DNA of 64,000 nucleotides, taken from contig JAFWDI010000002.1 of NCBI GenBank assembly GCA_017513125.1, positions 1 through 64,000 of the forward strand, written 5' to 3'. Origin of the DNA: Lachnospiraceae bacterium. GTDB lineage: Bacteria > Bacillota > Clostridia > Lachnospirales > Lachnospiraceae. Position numbers and translations under genes: made by a program. The notes beneath the pieces are model-generated. The model was not told where the DNA came from. It did not search any database and worked only from the letters and a program-made list of their open reading frames with translations. The first letter of the stretch is position 1. Every line of letters starts with the position of its first letter. Positions 15,853 through 24,418 of the stretch are shown piece by piece.

Positions 15853-16689
15853 TTACTTGCTGTAATCGTAGAAGCCCTTGCCGGACTTGATGCCGAGGTG
15901 ACCGCCGCGGACCATCTTTCTGAGGATGGGGGCCGGACGATACTTCGTGTCGCCGAACTCGTAGTACAGGGTCTCCATGATGGTCAGGCAGACGTCCAGG
16001 CCGACCAGGTCGCCGAGAGCCAGCGGGCCCATCGGGTGGTTCGCGCCCAGCTTCATCGCGGTGTCGATGTCCTCGACGGTCGCGACGCCGTCAGCGTAGA
16101 TCTGAGCTGCTTCGTTGATCATCGGGATCAGGATGCGGTTCACGACGAAACCGGCGGCTTCCTTCACCTCAACGGGGGTCTTGCCGAGCTCGACGGACAG
16201 ATCCTTGATCTGCTGCACGAGTTCCGGCGGAGTGTTCAGGCCGGCGGTGACCTCGACCAGCTTCATCACGGGAGCCGGGTTGAAGAAGTGCATGCCGATC
16301 ATCGGGTGCTTCAGGCCCGCGCCGATCTCGGTGATCGAGAAGGCGGAGGTGTTCGAAGCGAAAATGGTCTCGGGCTTGCAGATCTCATCGAGCTTCTCGA
16401 GAGTCTCGCGCTTCGTGGCCATATCTTCCTTCACGGTCTCAAGGATCAGGTCGGCGTCAGCCGCAGCCTCGATCTCTTCGCAGAACAGGTTCCCCATGAT
16501 GCGGTCCATCTCAGCCTGGTCCAGCTTACCCTTCTCGACTCTCTTCGCGAGGCTCTTCTCGATCTCGCTTCTGTGTCTCTGAGCGGAAGCCACGCTGGTC
16601 GCATACATATAAGTCTGATCGCCGTGCGTCGCGAAGACCTGTGCGATACCTCTTCCCATGGTGCCGGCGCCAAAAACAGCTACTTTCAT
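15853..16689 (-). CDS. hbd: 3-hydroxybutyryl-CoA dehydrogenase
   Basis: Reduces acetoacetyl-CoA to 3-hydroxybutyryl-CoA with NAD(P)H. The 278-residue protein starts with the NAD fold ([16 protein letters not shown]) and carries the catalytic region with His in [18 protein letters not shown] near 135 and [19 protein letters not shown] near 180. Length is normal. Third in the operon. Confidence 0.97.
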   Translation of the reverse strand: MKVAVFGAGTMGRGIAQVFATHGDQTYMYATSVASAQRHRSEIEKSLAKRVEKGKLDQAEMDRIMGNLFCEEIEAAADADLILETVKEDMATKRETLEKLDEICKPETIFASNTSAFSITEIGAGLKHPMIGMHFFNPAPVMKLVEVTAGLNTPPELVQQIKDLSVELGKTPVEVKEAAGFVVNRILIPMINEAAQIYADGVATVEDIDTAMKLGANHPMGPLALGDLVGLDVCLTIMETLYYEFGDTKYRPAPILRKMVRGGHLGIKSGKGFYDYSK

Positions 16690-16799
16690 TTGATTTCTCC
16701 TTTCTGATCAGCGACAGCCGAAACTATTCGCCATTATCTCATAAGATGATGTGTGTATTTGTGAAAAAAGTCTTAACTATTTGCGTTTCGAGGGCAATT

Positions 16800-17576
16800 T
16801 TACTTATTAATAAAGTTCTTCTCTTTTCTCTTCTCGAGGAAAGCGCTCATGCCTTCGATCTGGTCGTGCGTCTGGAAGCAGTCGCCGAAGCACTTCGCCT
16901 CGATGGCCACCGCCTGCGCGATGTCGACCGAGATGCCCTCGTTCATGGCTCTCTTGCAGGCGCGCACCGCGATGGGCGCGTTCGCCGCGATCGTGTTCGC
17001 GAGCTTCATGGCCTGCGGCATCAGCTCCTCCGCGGGATAGACCGCGTTCACGAGACCGATGCGGAAAGCCTCGTCGGCCTTGATGTTCCGGGCGCTGAAG
17101 ATCAGCTGCTTCGCCATGCCCATGCCGACGATGCGGGACAGTCTCTGCGTGCCGCCGAAGCCGGGAGTAATGCCCAGGCCCACCTCGGGCTGTCCGAACA
17201 TCGCGTTCTCCGAGCAGATGCGGATATCGCACGCCATCGACAGCTCGCAGCCGCCGCCCAGAGCAAAGCCGTTCACGGCCGCGATCACGGGCAGGGGGAA
17301 ACTCTCGATCTTAAGGAAGATGTCATTTCCCTTCTTACCGAAGGCCTCGCCCTCTTCCTTCGTCTGGGAGCTCATCTCGGCAATGTCCGCGCCCGCCACG
17401 AACGACTTCTCGCCGCCGCCGGTCACGATGACGCAGCGGATCGCTTCCTGGTCGATCGCATCAAAGGTCTGCTCGATCTCGGTGAGCACCTGGCTGTTCA
17501 GCGCGTTCAGCGCCTTCGGGCGGTCGATCGTCACGATGCCGACCATACCTTCCGTCGTATACTTTACAAATTCCAT
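16800..17576 (-). CDS. crt: 3-hydroxybutyryl-CoA dehydratase (crotonase)
   Basis: Dehydrates 3-hydroxybutyryl-CoA to crotonyl-CoA. The 258-residue protein has crotonase features: SFVAGADIAEM for the oxyanion/CoA site, the two glutamate regions (GGGCELSMACD near 110 and GQPEVGLGITPGFGGTQRL near 130), and normal length. It is second in the operon, between thl and hbd. The gap to hbd is 110 bp. Confidence 0.96.
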   Translation of the reverse strand: MEFVKYTTEGMVGIVTIDRPKALNALNSQVLTEIEQTFDAIDQEAIRCVIVTGGGEKSFVAGADIAEMSSQTKEEGEAFGKKGNDIFLKIESFPLPVIAAVNGFALGGGCELSMACDIRICSENAMFGQPEVGLGITPGFGGTQRLSRIVGMGMAKQLIFSARNIKADEAFRIGLVNAVYPAEELMPQAMKLANTIAANAPIAVRACKRAMNEGISVDIAQAVAIEAKCFGDCFQTHDQIEGMSAFLEKRKEKNFINK

Positions 17577-17614
17577 TCTGTTCGCTCCTGATCTGTGCTT
17601 CTGATAAGCGGACT

Positions 17615-17648
17615 TGAGAAGCAGCCCTCCGGAAAGGACCGCTTCTCA
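17615..17648 (-). other. Intercistronic hairpin between thl and crt
   Basis: An 8 bp perfect outer stem (17615-17622 with 17641-17648) with further pairing inside, no T-run. A second possible processing or stability structure in the butyrate operon. Confidence 0.5.
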
Positions 17649-17669
17649 TCATGTCCGTAAAAGAGTTAA

Positions 17670-18863
17670 TTAGTCGCGCTCAACGATCGTCGCGCAGCCC
17701 ATGCCGCCGCCGATGCAGAGGGTCGCCAGACCCTTCTTCGCATCGCGTCTCTTCATCTCGTGAAGCAGGGTGACCAGGATGCGGGCGCCCGAAGCTCCGA
17801 CGGGGTGACCCAGCGCGATCGCGCCGCCGTTCACATTCACCTTCGACATATCGAACTCCAGGTCGTGCGCCACGGCCAGCGACTGCGCCGCGAACGCCTC
17901 GTTCGCCTCGATCAGGTCCATATCGGCCACGGTCAGGCCGGTCTTCGCCATGACTTTGCGGACAGCCGCCACAGGGCCGACGCCCATGATGGAGGGATCC
18001 ACGCCGCCCAGGGCGCCGGCGACGAACGTCGCCATCGGCTCGATGCCGAGCTCGGCAGCCTTATCGGCGCTCATCACGACCAGGGCCGCCGCGCCGTCAT
18101 TGATCGAAGAGGCATTGCCCGCGGTCACGATGCCGTCCGGCTTGAAAGCGGGGCGAAGCTTCGCGATACCCTCGGCGGTGGTGCCGGGGCGAGGACCTTC
18201 GTCGGTATCGAAGAGAACGGTCTCTTTCTTCTTCTTCACTTCGACGGGAACGATCTCGTCCTTAAACGTACCGTTCTCGATCGCCGCGCAGGCCTTCTGC
18301 TGGGAAGCGGCCGCGAACTCGTCGAGCTGCTCGCGGGTCAGGCCCCACTGCTCCGCCACGTTCTCGGCGGTGATGCCCATGTGATAGTTATTATACACAT
18401 CCCACAGCGCGTCGTTCACCATGGTGTCGACCAGCGTGGACTTACCCATCGGAGCGCCCATTCTGTAGCCGTAACGGCCGTTCATCATAGCGAAAGGAGC
18501 CTGATCCATGTTCTCGGTGCCGCCCGCCACGACGATGTCGGCGTCGCCGGCCATGATCATCTGAGCAGCCATGTTCACGCAGTTCAGACCGGAACCGCAG
18601 ACCACGTTCACGGTGACGGCGGGAACTTCCACGGGAATGCCCGCGCCCAGGGAAGCCTGGCGAGCCACGTTCTGGCCCAGACCGGCCTGGATAACGCATC
18701 CCATGTAGACGTGCTCGACGTCCTCAGGCTTAATGCCGGCAGCCTCGATCGCACCCTTGATCGCGATGGAGCCCAGCTTCGCAGCGGAGACATCCTTCAG
18801 GGATCCGCCGAAGGATCCGATGGGGGTACGGACTGCACTGGCAATAACTACTTTCTTAGACAT
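17670..18863 (-). CDS. thlA: Acetyl-CoA C-acetyltransferase (thiolase)
   Basis: Condenses two acetyl-CoA into acetoacetyl-CoA, the first step to butyryl-CoA. The 397-residue protein has the acyl-enzyme Cys in [13 protein letters not shown] near 88, the His in [13 protein letters not shown] near 350, and the second catalytic Cys in CIGGGMGCA near 384. The start has TTAAGGAGG 7-8 nt upstream. It is first in the six-gene operon and the only gene with a clear promoter before it. Confidence 0.97.
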   Translation of the reverse strand: MSKKVVIASAVRTPIGSFGGSLKDVSAAKLGSIAIKGAIEAAGIKPEDVEHVYMGCVIQAGLGQNVARQASLGAGIPVEVPAVTVNVVCGSGLNCVNMAAQMIMAGDADIVVAGGTENMDQAPFAMMNGRYGYRMGAPMGKSTLVDTMVNDALWDVYNNYHMGITAENVAEQWGLTREQLDEFAAASQQKACAAIENGTFKDEIVPVEVKKKKETVLFDTDEGPRPGTTAEGIAKLRPAFKPDGIVTAGNASSINDGAAALVVMSADKAAELGIEPMATFVAGALGGVDPSIMGVGPVAAVRKVMAKTGLTVADMDLIEANEAFAAQSLAVAHDLEFDMSKVNVNGGAIALGHPVGASGARILVTLLHEMKRRDAKKGLATLCIGGGMGCATIVERD

Positions 18864-18962
18864 TTGATACTTCCTCCTTAAGTTGTTTGTGCGTAATTGT
18901 GCGAATAATCGTGTGTGATTGTGCTTGTGATTGTGAAATTTTTGACTAAGACTAACGTAAAG

Positions 18963-18991
18963 ACTATATCAAATTTTTAACAACTAGGAAA
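18963..18991 (-). promoter_or_regulatory. Butyrate operon promoter with Rex-like half operator
   Basis: Minus strand: TTTCCT (3 of 6), 17 nt, TATAGT (5 of 6). The spacer contains TTGTTAAAAATTTGATAT (18966-18983). Its first half matches exactly the Rex operator half-site TTGTTAA, while the second half matches 4 of 7. A second half-site TTGTGAA lies at 18931-18937. Rex is an NADH sensor known to repress such operons in clostridia. The roughly 95 nt leader is CA-rich and G-poor. Confidence 0.5.
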
Positions 18992-19022
18992 GTGTTTTTT
19001 TCTGAAAACAATATAAAACTTT

Positions 19023-19862
19023 TTACAGAGTCGCCTGATAGACTTCGCGCTTCGATATTCCGCGGTCTTTGGCGACCGCGCGCATGGCCTCTTTCCGGTC
19101 CATGCCCTGCGCGAGATAGGTTCGGAGATGTTCTTCGATCGAGAGCTCCTCCCAGCGCGCCTTCCGCTCTTCCTCGCGTGCCGCCGGATCGCCGGGAGCG
19201 ATGACCAGAACGATCTCGCCTTTCACACCGCCGTCCGCGAACAGCCCGGCCGCCTCGCCGAGAGTGCCGCGAAATACGGTCTCGTGGATCTTCGTGAGCT
19301 CGCGGCACAGCGCCAGCCTGCGGTCCGCGCCCAGGGCTGCGGAGAGCTCCGCGAGCGTCTTCGCGATCCTGTGGGGAGCCTCGTAGATCACGACGGTCCG
19401 GGTCTCCCCGGCCAGCTCCGCGAGGACCGCCTCGCGTTCTTTCTTTTTCGTCGGGAGAAACGCTTCGAACGCGAATCTGCGGATCTCCATGCCGGACAGC
19501 GTCAGCGCGGTGATCACCGCCGTGGCGCCCGGCAGCGATGTCACCGGGATGCCGCGCGCGACGCATTCCGCGATCAGGACCTCGCCCGGATCCGAGATCC
19601 CGGGCGTGCCCGCGTCGGTCACGAGGGCAATGTCGCTGCCCTCCTCAAGCTTCGCGATCAGCTCCTCCGCCTTCTCGTAGCGGTTATGCTCATGGTAGCT
19701 CGTCAGCGGGGTGTGGATGTCGAAATGCGTCAGCAGGCCGCGGGTGTGCCGCGTGTCCTCCGCCGCGATCAGGTCGACCGCTTCCAGCGTTTTCAGAACG
19801 CGCAGAGTGATATCGTCGAGGTTTCCGATCGGTGTGGCGCAGATGTAAAGCGTCCCGCTCAT
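19023..19862 (-). CDS. rsmI: 16S rRNA (cytidine-1402-2'-O)-methyltransferase
   Basis: The 279-residue protein shows the tetrapyrrole-methylase fold of RsmI: ATPIGNLDDITLRVL at the start, AAEDTRHT near 34, VTDAGTPGISDPG near 80 for SAM binding, and SLPGATAVITALTLSG near 110. It overlaps the ricT stop by 4 bp (ATGA), so translation is coupled. It is last in the ftsH-to-rsmI run. In Bacillus the homolog yabC/rsmI lies in the same neighbourhood. Confidence 0.95.
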   Translation of the reverse strand: MSGTLYICATPIGNLDDITLRVLKTLEAVDLIAAEDTRHTRGLLTHFDIHTPLTSYHEHNRYEKAEELIAKLEEGSDIALVTDAGTPGISDPGEVLIAECVARGIPVTSLPGATAVITALTLSGMEIRRFAFEAFLPTKKKEREAVLAELAGETRTVVIYEAPHRIAKTLAELSAALGADRRLALCRELTKIHETVFRGTLGEAAGLFADGGVKGEIVLVIAPGDPAAREEERKARWEELSIEEHLRTYLAQGMDRKEAMRAVAKDRGISKREVYQATL

Positions 19863-21325
19863 GACGCACCGCCGGCAGGGCCCTGCCGGTCCGCGCGGCC
19901 CTCGTTCCTGCCGTTGTTTCCGCTGCCGTCGGAAGAAGGTCTTCTGCGGCGTCTTCTGCGCGGGCGGTTCTCCTGCTCCGCGCCGGGTTTCCGCTCGCCG
20001 CGGGTCTCACTGCCGGACTCGGAGCCTTCCCGGCGGTTCTCGCTGCGGTTCTCGCGGGCGTTCGCGTTCGCGCCGCCCTGCTCCGCGTTCCCGTTCGTGG
20101 AACGGTTCCTGCGGCTCCGGCTCCGGCGGGATCTCTGCTCCCCGCCTTCCACTCCGCCGTCATTCGCACGCTCCTGCGCGGCGCCGCCGCGTGTGCGCGC
20201 GCTTTCGTTTCTGTTTTCGTTCCGCTCGGAAGCGGGGGCCGCGGTGTTCTGTGCGGCGCTCTCCCCGGAACGCTCCCGGCGCCTTCTCGAACGCCTGCGT
20301 CTGCCGCCCTCGCGGCCTTCCGTACCGGCATTGCCCGGGTCCTCGGCAGGCCGGCTGTCTTCCGCGGTCTCTCCCGCGCCGTCCGCTGCCGCCTCCGCAC
20401 GCTCTTCCGCCTCGCGGACCGCCTGCTTTCTGGCCTCGGCCTTAGCGGCCTGCGCCACGACGGACCGGGCGACCGGCCGCTGGTCAGCCTTCCGCACCGG
20501 ACGCTTAATGCCGGGAGTGAACTTCAGCTGTTCGATCGCGTACTCGCGCATTTCCTTTTCGTCATGGTCCAGATCGACCAGAACGCGGACCGTCTGCTGC
20601 AGGATATTCGAATCGACGGTCACGCCGACGAAGCCGTCGAACGTGGTGACGACGGTGCCGCGCTTCGGCAGGTTTTTGCTGAGTTCATCATAGACCTCGG
20701 CTTCGTTTCGCAGGCAGCACATGAGTCTCCCGCAGCATCCCGAGATCTTCGTGGGATTCAGCGAAAGGTTCTGAGACTTCGCCATCTTGATCGTGACGGG
20801 GGCGAATTCCTTCAGGTACAGGCTGCAGCAGAGCGGACGCCCGCAGGTGCCCATACCGCCCAGCATCCTGGTCTCGTCGCGCACGCCGATCTGGCGCAGC
20901 TCGATGCGCATATGGAGTTCGCCCGCCAGGTCCTTGACCAGCTCGCGGAAATCCACGCGCCCTTCCGCCGAGAAATAAAAGATGATCCGATTCCCGTCGA
21001 AACTGCATTCGACGTCGACCAGCTTCATGTCCAGTTCATGCTCTCTCACCTTCTCCACGAAGATGGCGCGCGACTCGCGCTCTTTCGCGCACAGTTCGGC
21101 GTAGCGTTCGATATCTTCTTCGTCAGCCTTCCGCACCAGGGGCTTCAGCTCTTCCGGCACCAGTTCGTCCGGAAGGTTCGACTTCGGCAATACCACCGTC
21201 CCGAACTCCAGACCTTTCTCCGTCTCGGCGATCACGCCGTCGTCCAGGCGGATGTCCAGATCGCCCGGATCGAAATACCGGGTCTTCCCGCAGCCGCGAA
21301 ATCTGACTCCTACGACTCTTTTCAC
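19859..21325 (-). CDS. ricT: PSP1-domain protein RicT (YaaT) with long Arg-rich tail
   Basis: Residues 1-285 are a normal RicT: VVGVRFRGCGKTRYFDP at the start and the cysteine set CGRPLCC near 165 and CCGRLMCC near 198, which hold Fe-S in the Bacillus RicAFT complex that aids RNase Y processing. The remaining 200 residues are unusual: low-complexity Glu/Ala/Asn/Gly/Ser with three blocks of clustered arginine (RRRRSRRRRER, RRSRSRRNRS and RPRRRRRRRP). RicT is normally about 275-300 residues. It starts at GTG overlapping the holB stop (GTGA), with AAGGAG 9 nt upstream. Confidence 0.9.
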   Translation of the reverse strand: MKRVVGVRFRGCGKTRYFDPGDLDIRLDDGVIAETEKGLEFGTVVLPKSNLPDELVPEELKPLVRKADEEDIERYAELCAKERESRAIFVEKVREHELDMKLVDVECSFDGNRIIFYFSAEGRVDFRELVKDLAGELHMRIELRQIGVRDETRMLGGMGTCGRPLCCSLYLKEFAPVTIKMAKSQNLSLNPTKISGCCGRLMCCLRNEAEVYDELSKNLPKRGTVVTTFDGFVGVTVDSNILQQTVRVLVDLDHDEKEMREYAIEQLKFTPGIKRPVRKADQRPVARSVVAQAAKAEARKQAVREAEERAEAAADGAGETAEDSRPAEDPGNAGTEGREGGRRRRSRRRRERSGESAAQNTAAPASERNENRNESARTRGGAAQERANDGGVEGGEQRSRRSRSRRNRSTNGNAEQGGANANARENRSENRREGSESGSETRGERKPGAEQENRPRRRRRRRPSSDGSGNNGRNEGRADRQGPAGGAS

Positions 21326-22332
21326 TTGATATTCTCCTTCAGACTCAGGAGCAGCAGCTCCATGGTCAGTTCATTATTCACGTTCGCGTTCAGGCGGGTC
21401 TGCGCCTTCTCGACGTCCTGAATCGCCTTCTCCAGCTTCAGGTAGTCGTTCTCCGCCGCGCAGCGGCTGATGTGGCGGTACTCGTCCGCCAGCGAGATGC
21501 TTCTGACATCCCGTGTCGCCTTAAACAGCAGAACGTCCCGGTACCACACCCGCATGATGCGCAGGATGAGGTCGGCATTTTCCTTATGGTCTTTCAGCAG
21601 GAAGAGCAGGTCGTGCACGCGACGGATGCTCATCTGCTCCATGTTCCGCAGCGCGGAACACACTTCATGATTCAGTCGGTCGAAGTTCTCCGACGACGCC
21701 AGCGCTTCGGCGGCTCCGAGATCTCCGGCGGCCAGCGCCGCGCACATCGCGGCCTTCTCCGGATCCGCCAGTCCCTCGCGGACCAGCGCTTTACGGATCG
21801 CGGCTTCGGACAGCGCGCCGACTTCGACGATCTCCGCACGGGAGCGGACCGTCGGAAGCAGGTGATCCGCGTCGTCGCAGACCAGAATGATGATCACGTA
21901 TTCCGGCGGCTCCTCGAGCGTTTTCAGCAGCGCGTTCTGCGCCTCGGTCGTCATGTTCTGGGCGTCCTTCATGAGGAAGACTTTATACCGCGCGGCGAAA
22001 GGCCGGACCGACGCCTGATCCACGAGCGTCACGCGAACTTCCTTCACGCCGATGATCCCGGTCTTTTTCTTCTTCTCGGGGTCTTCCGTGACATAGATCA
22101 GATCCAGGCAGTTCCCGCCCGCGACCTGCACACAGGTGCGGCAGTTCCCGCAGGCTTCCTTCCCGCCCTTCTCGCACAGGAGCGCCGCGGCAAATGCCTC
22201 CACGAGGGCGTCGCGTCCGGTGGCGTCCTCCCCTTCGAAAATATAAGCGTGTCCGATACGGCCGGAGGAGAGGTTCTCCTGCAGCCTCAGTTTGATATCT
22301 TCATGACCAGAAACGGATGCGAAACTCATCAT
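21322..22332 (-). CDS. holB: DNA polymerase III delta-prime subunit
   Basis: Clamp-loader subunit. The protein of about 336 residues has the DnaX-like fold: SGHEDIKLRLQENL, GHAYIFEGEDATGRDALVEAFA, a zinc module near 60 (C then ACGNCRTC), KVFLMKDAQNMTTEAQNALLKTLEEPP and LLPTVRSRAEIV. The Walker A is degenerate (EGEDATGRD), as expected for delta-prime, which does not hydrolyse ATP. Start is ATG 22332 or 22329, both served by GAGGTG; an earlier in-frame ATG lacks a site. Followed by ricT with a 4 bp overlap. Confidence 0.93.
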   Translation of the reverse strand: MMSFASVSGHEDIKLRLQENLSSGRIGHAYIFEGEDATGRDALVEAFAAALLCEKGGKEACGNCRTCVQVAGGNCLDLIYVTEDPEKKKKTGIIGVKEVRVTLVDQASVRPFAARYKVFLMKDAQNMTTEAQNALLKTLEEPPEYVIIILVCDDADHLLPTVRSRAEIVEVGALSEAAIRKALVREGLADPEKAAMCAALAAGDLGAAEALASSENFDRLNHEVCSALRNMEQMSIRRVHDLLFLLKDHKENADLILRIMRVWYRDVLLFKATRDVRSISLADEYRHISRCAAENDYLKLEKAIQDVEKAQTRLNANVNNELTMELLLLSLKENIK

Positions 22333-22398
22333 ATGCACCTCACAGTCTCCCTCAGTATGAAGTATACCACGAATCCGTGTCCGTGACACGGCCCGCCC

Positions 22399-22989
22399 TC
22401 ACGCGGACGCTTCCAGAATGAACGCGCGCACGCGTTCAATGCACTCTTCCAGATCGTCGTTCTCGAACCGGAGCTCCACGCCCGCTTCGCGCAGCTTCTC
22501 CTCGGAGAAATCCTCCTCGTCCGCCAGAAACCGCCGGCAGACTTCCTTCAGGTTCGGGGACTTCTGCTCCATCTCGCGTCCGATCGAGCGCAGCAGCCGC
22601 TCACCGTCGTTCACCGTCAGATAGACCGGCACGACCGTATCCGCGCCGAAATACGCGCGGAGCTGCTGATAAGACTCGAGCGTCCCGATCAGCAGGCAGC
22701 TCCCGCTCTCCGGATCGATCTGGCCGTCATCCGGCGTGAAATAGGCCCAGGGTCCCTGCACGGTCTGATAGACGCGGCACTCGATCACCTTTCCGGCGGC
22801 GCGCATCTCCTCCAGCGCCCCGGGCGTCACGAAATGATACTCGACCCCCTCGGTCTCGCCGGCCCGCATGGGCCTGGTCGTGTAAGGCACGACGGTGGCC
22901 AGCCCCAGCGACGCGTCCGTGCTGAGGCGGCGGTAGACGCTGTCCTTTCCGCTCGCGCTCTTTCCCATGATGACGAAGATCTTACCCAT
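22399..22989 (-). CDS. Divergent guanylate kinase-family nucleotide kinase
   Basis: The 196-residue protein has a guanylate-kinase layout: P-loop MGKSASGKDS, PYTTRPMRAGETEGVEYHFV in the GMP-binding region, and a helical C-terminus. The P-loop differs from canonical Gmk (SGPSGVGK) and the C-terminal half is diverged, so nucleotide specificity is open. It overlaps the upstream decarboxylase-like gene by 8 bp and lies 66 bp before holB. In Bacillus this slot is filled by thymidylate kinase (tmk), so a GMP/dTMP kinase role within the replication cluster is a reasonable guess but not shown. Confidence 0.8.
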   Translation of the reverse strand: MGKIFVIMGKSASGKDSVYRRLSTDASLGLATVVPYTTRPMRAGETEGVEYHFVTPGALEEMRAAGKVIECRVYQTVQGPWAYFTPDDGQIDPESGSCLLIGTLESYQQLRAYFGADTVVPVYLTVNDGERLLRSIGREMEQKSPNLKEVCRRFLADEEDFSEEKLREAGVELRFENDDLEECIERVRAFILEASA

Positions 22990-24418
22990 GGATGACTCTG
23001 ACCTTTCCTTCGCGGACTCCGCGAAGCTCCGCGGCTTCCGCCGCCAGCGCGCGGGCTTCCTCCGCGCCGATCCGTTCGCCCGGGACCAGCAAAGGGATCC
23101 CCGGCGGGTAACAGTAAATGAGATCTCCGCAGATCCTGCCTTCCGCCTTTTCGACGGGGACCGTTTCCTTCTCGTGGTCCTCCGCCTCCGCGGGCGTCAG
23201 GACCCTCTCCGGACTGTGCCCCGGACGGACCGCCGCGCCTTCCGCCGGCGCGTTCCCGCTCCCGCTCCCGGCATCCGCCGGCACACCGGGACTCTCACAC
23301 AGCTCCCGGTCGATCTCGCAGGCCGCCGCGAGCAGTCTCTTGAACCCCTCGTCCGTGTCCGCCGGCGACGTCATCAGCACGACGTACCTTCCCGCGGCCA
23401 TCTCCGGCTGCAGCCGGTACTCTTCTCGCAGGCGCCCGTACAGCGCGCGGCCGTCCCACGCGCCTCCCCGGTCATAAAGAACGATCTTTCCGGGATCGTA
23501 CGCAGACGCCTCAACCGCCGGTCCCGCCCCGCCGAACAGACCGATCCGCTCCAGCTTCGCAAGTTTCCCGCGCAGCCGGCAGATCCGCTCTCCGTAGGCT
23601 GTGAACCGCTCCGGCTCCTCTTCCGCCCAGCGCAGCGCGTTCCCGATGGAAGCCATCAGGACATACGACGGACTGCTGGTCTGAAAGATGTCGAGCGCCG
23701 CGTCGATCCGCTCCTGCGGGACGCGGTCCGAACAGTTATGCAGCAGCGCGCACTGGGTCAATGCCGGCATCGTCTTATGCAGGCTCTGCACGACCAAGTC
23801 GGCTCCCGCACGGACCGCGCTCTCCGGGAACATGTCCATAAACGGCAGATGCGCTCCGTGCGCCTCGTCGACGATCAGGCAGGCTCCGTGCGCGTGTGCG
23901 GCCTCCGCGATCCCGCGGACGTCCGCCGCGACTCCTTCGTAGGACGGCGAAGTGATGATGACCGCGCGGAGCTCCGGAGCGGCCTCCAGAGCGTTCCGGA
24001 CGTCCGCCGCAGTCGGTGCGGACGCGATTCCGGTCTCCGGGTCTGTCGCCGGATACAGATAGTGCGGGACGAGTTCCCCCAGGATCAATGCGTGATACAC
24101 GCTGAGATGGCACCTGCGGTCGACCAGGACCGCGCTCCCTTTCGGAACAGCCGCCCGGACCGCCGCCAGGATGCCCGCGGTGCTTCCGTTCACGAGGAAC
24201 CGGCACGTTCCGCTTCCGATCAGCCGTGCCGCGTCCTTCTGCATCTCATCCAGAATACCTGCAGGATGATGCAGGTCGTCGAACCCGTCGATCTCGGTGA
24301 TGTCGATCGCCGCGTCCGGTCCCGCGGGGGAGTCCGCGGCGCGCTTATGCCCGGGCATATGGAACGGATACCAGCCCTCGCCGGCATAGTCCCGAAGCTG
24401 TCTCCGCAGGTCGATCAT
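22982..24418 (-). CDS. PLP-dependent Orn/Lys/Arg decarboxylase-like protein (YaaO family)
   Basis: The 478-residue protein has the fold-I decarboxylase pattern: YPFHMPGHKR near 18, LVNGSTAGILAAV near 86, IVDEAHGAHL near 190, and the PLP lysine in VQSLHKTMPALTQ near 217. It is shorter than enterobacterial decarboxylases and matches Bacillus YaaO in size and neighbourhood. A Gly/Ala/Pro-rich insert lies near residues 385-405 (for example DAGSGSGNAPAEGAA). The start overlaps the ftsH stop by 4 bp (ATGA). Possible polyamine synthesis; substrate not assignable. Confidence 0.87.
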   Translation of the reverse strand: MIDLRRQLRDYAGEGWYPFHMPGHKRAADSPAGPDAAIDITEIDGFDDLHHPAGILDEMQKDAARLIGSGTCRFLVNGSTAGILAAVRAAVPKGSAVLVDRRCHLSVYHALILGELVPHYLYPATDPETGIASAPTAADVRNALEAAPELRAVIITSPSYEGVAADVRGIAEAAHAHGACLIVDEAHGAHLPFMDMFPESAVRAGADLVVQSLHKTMPALTQCALLHNCSDRVPQERIDAALDIFQTSSPSYVLMASIGNALRWAEEEPERFTAYGERICRLRGKLAKLERIGLFGGAGPAVEASAYDPGKIVLYDRGGAWDGRALYGRLREEYRLQPEMAAGRYVVLMTSPADTDEGFKRLLAAACEIDRELCESPGVPADAGSGSGNAPAEGAAVRPGHSPERVLTPAEAEDHEKETVPVEKAEGRICGDLIYCYPPGIPLLVPGERIGAEEARALAAEAAELRGVREGKVRVIHG

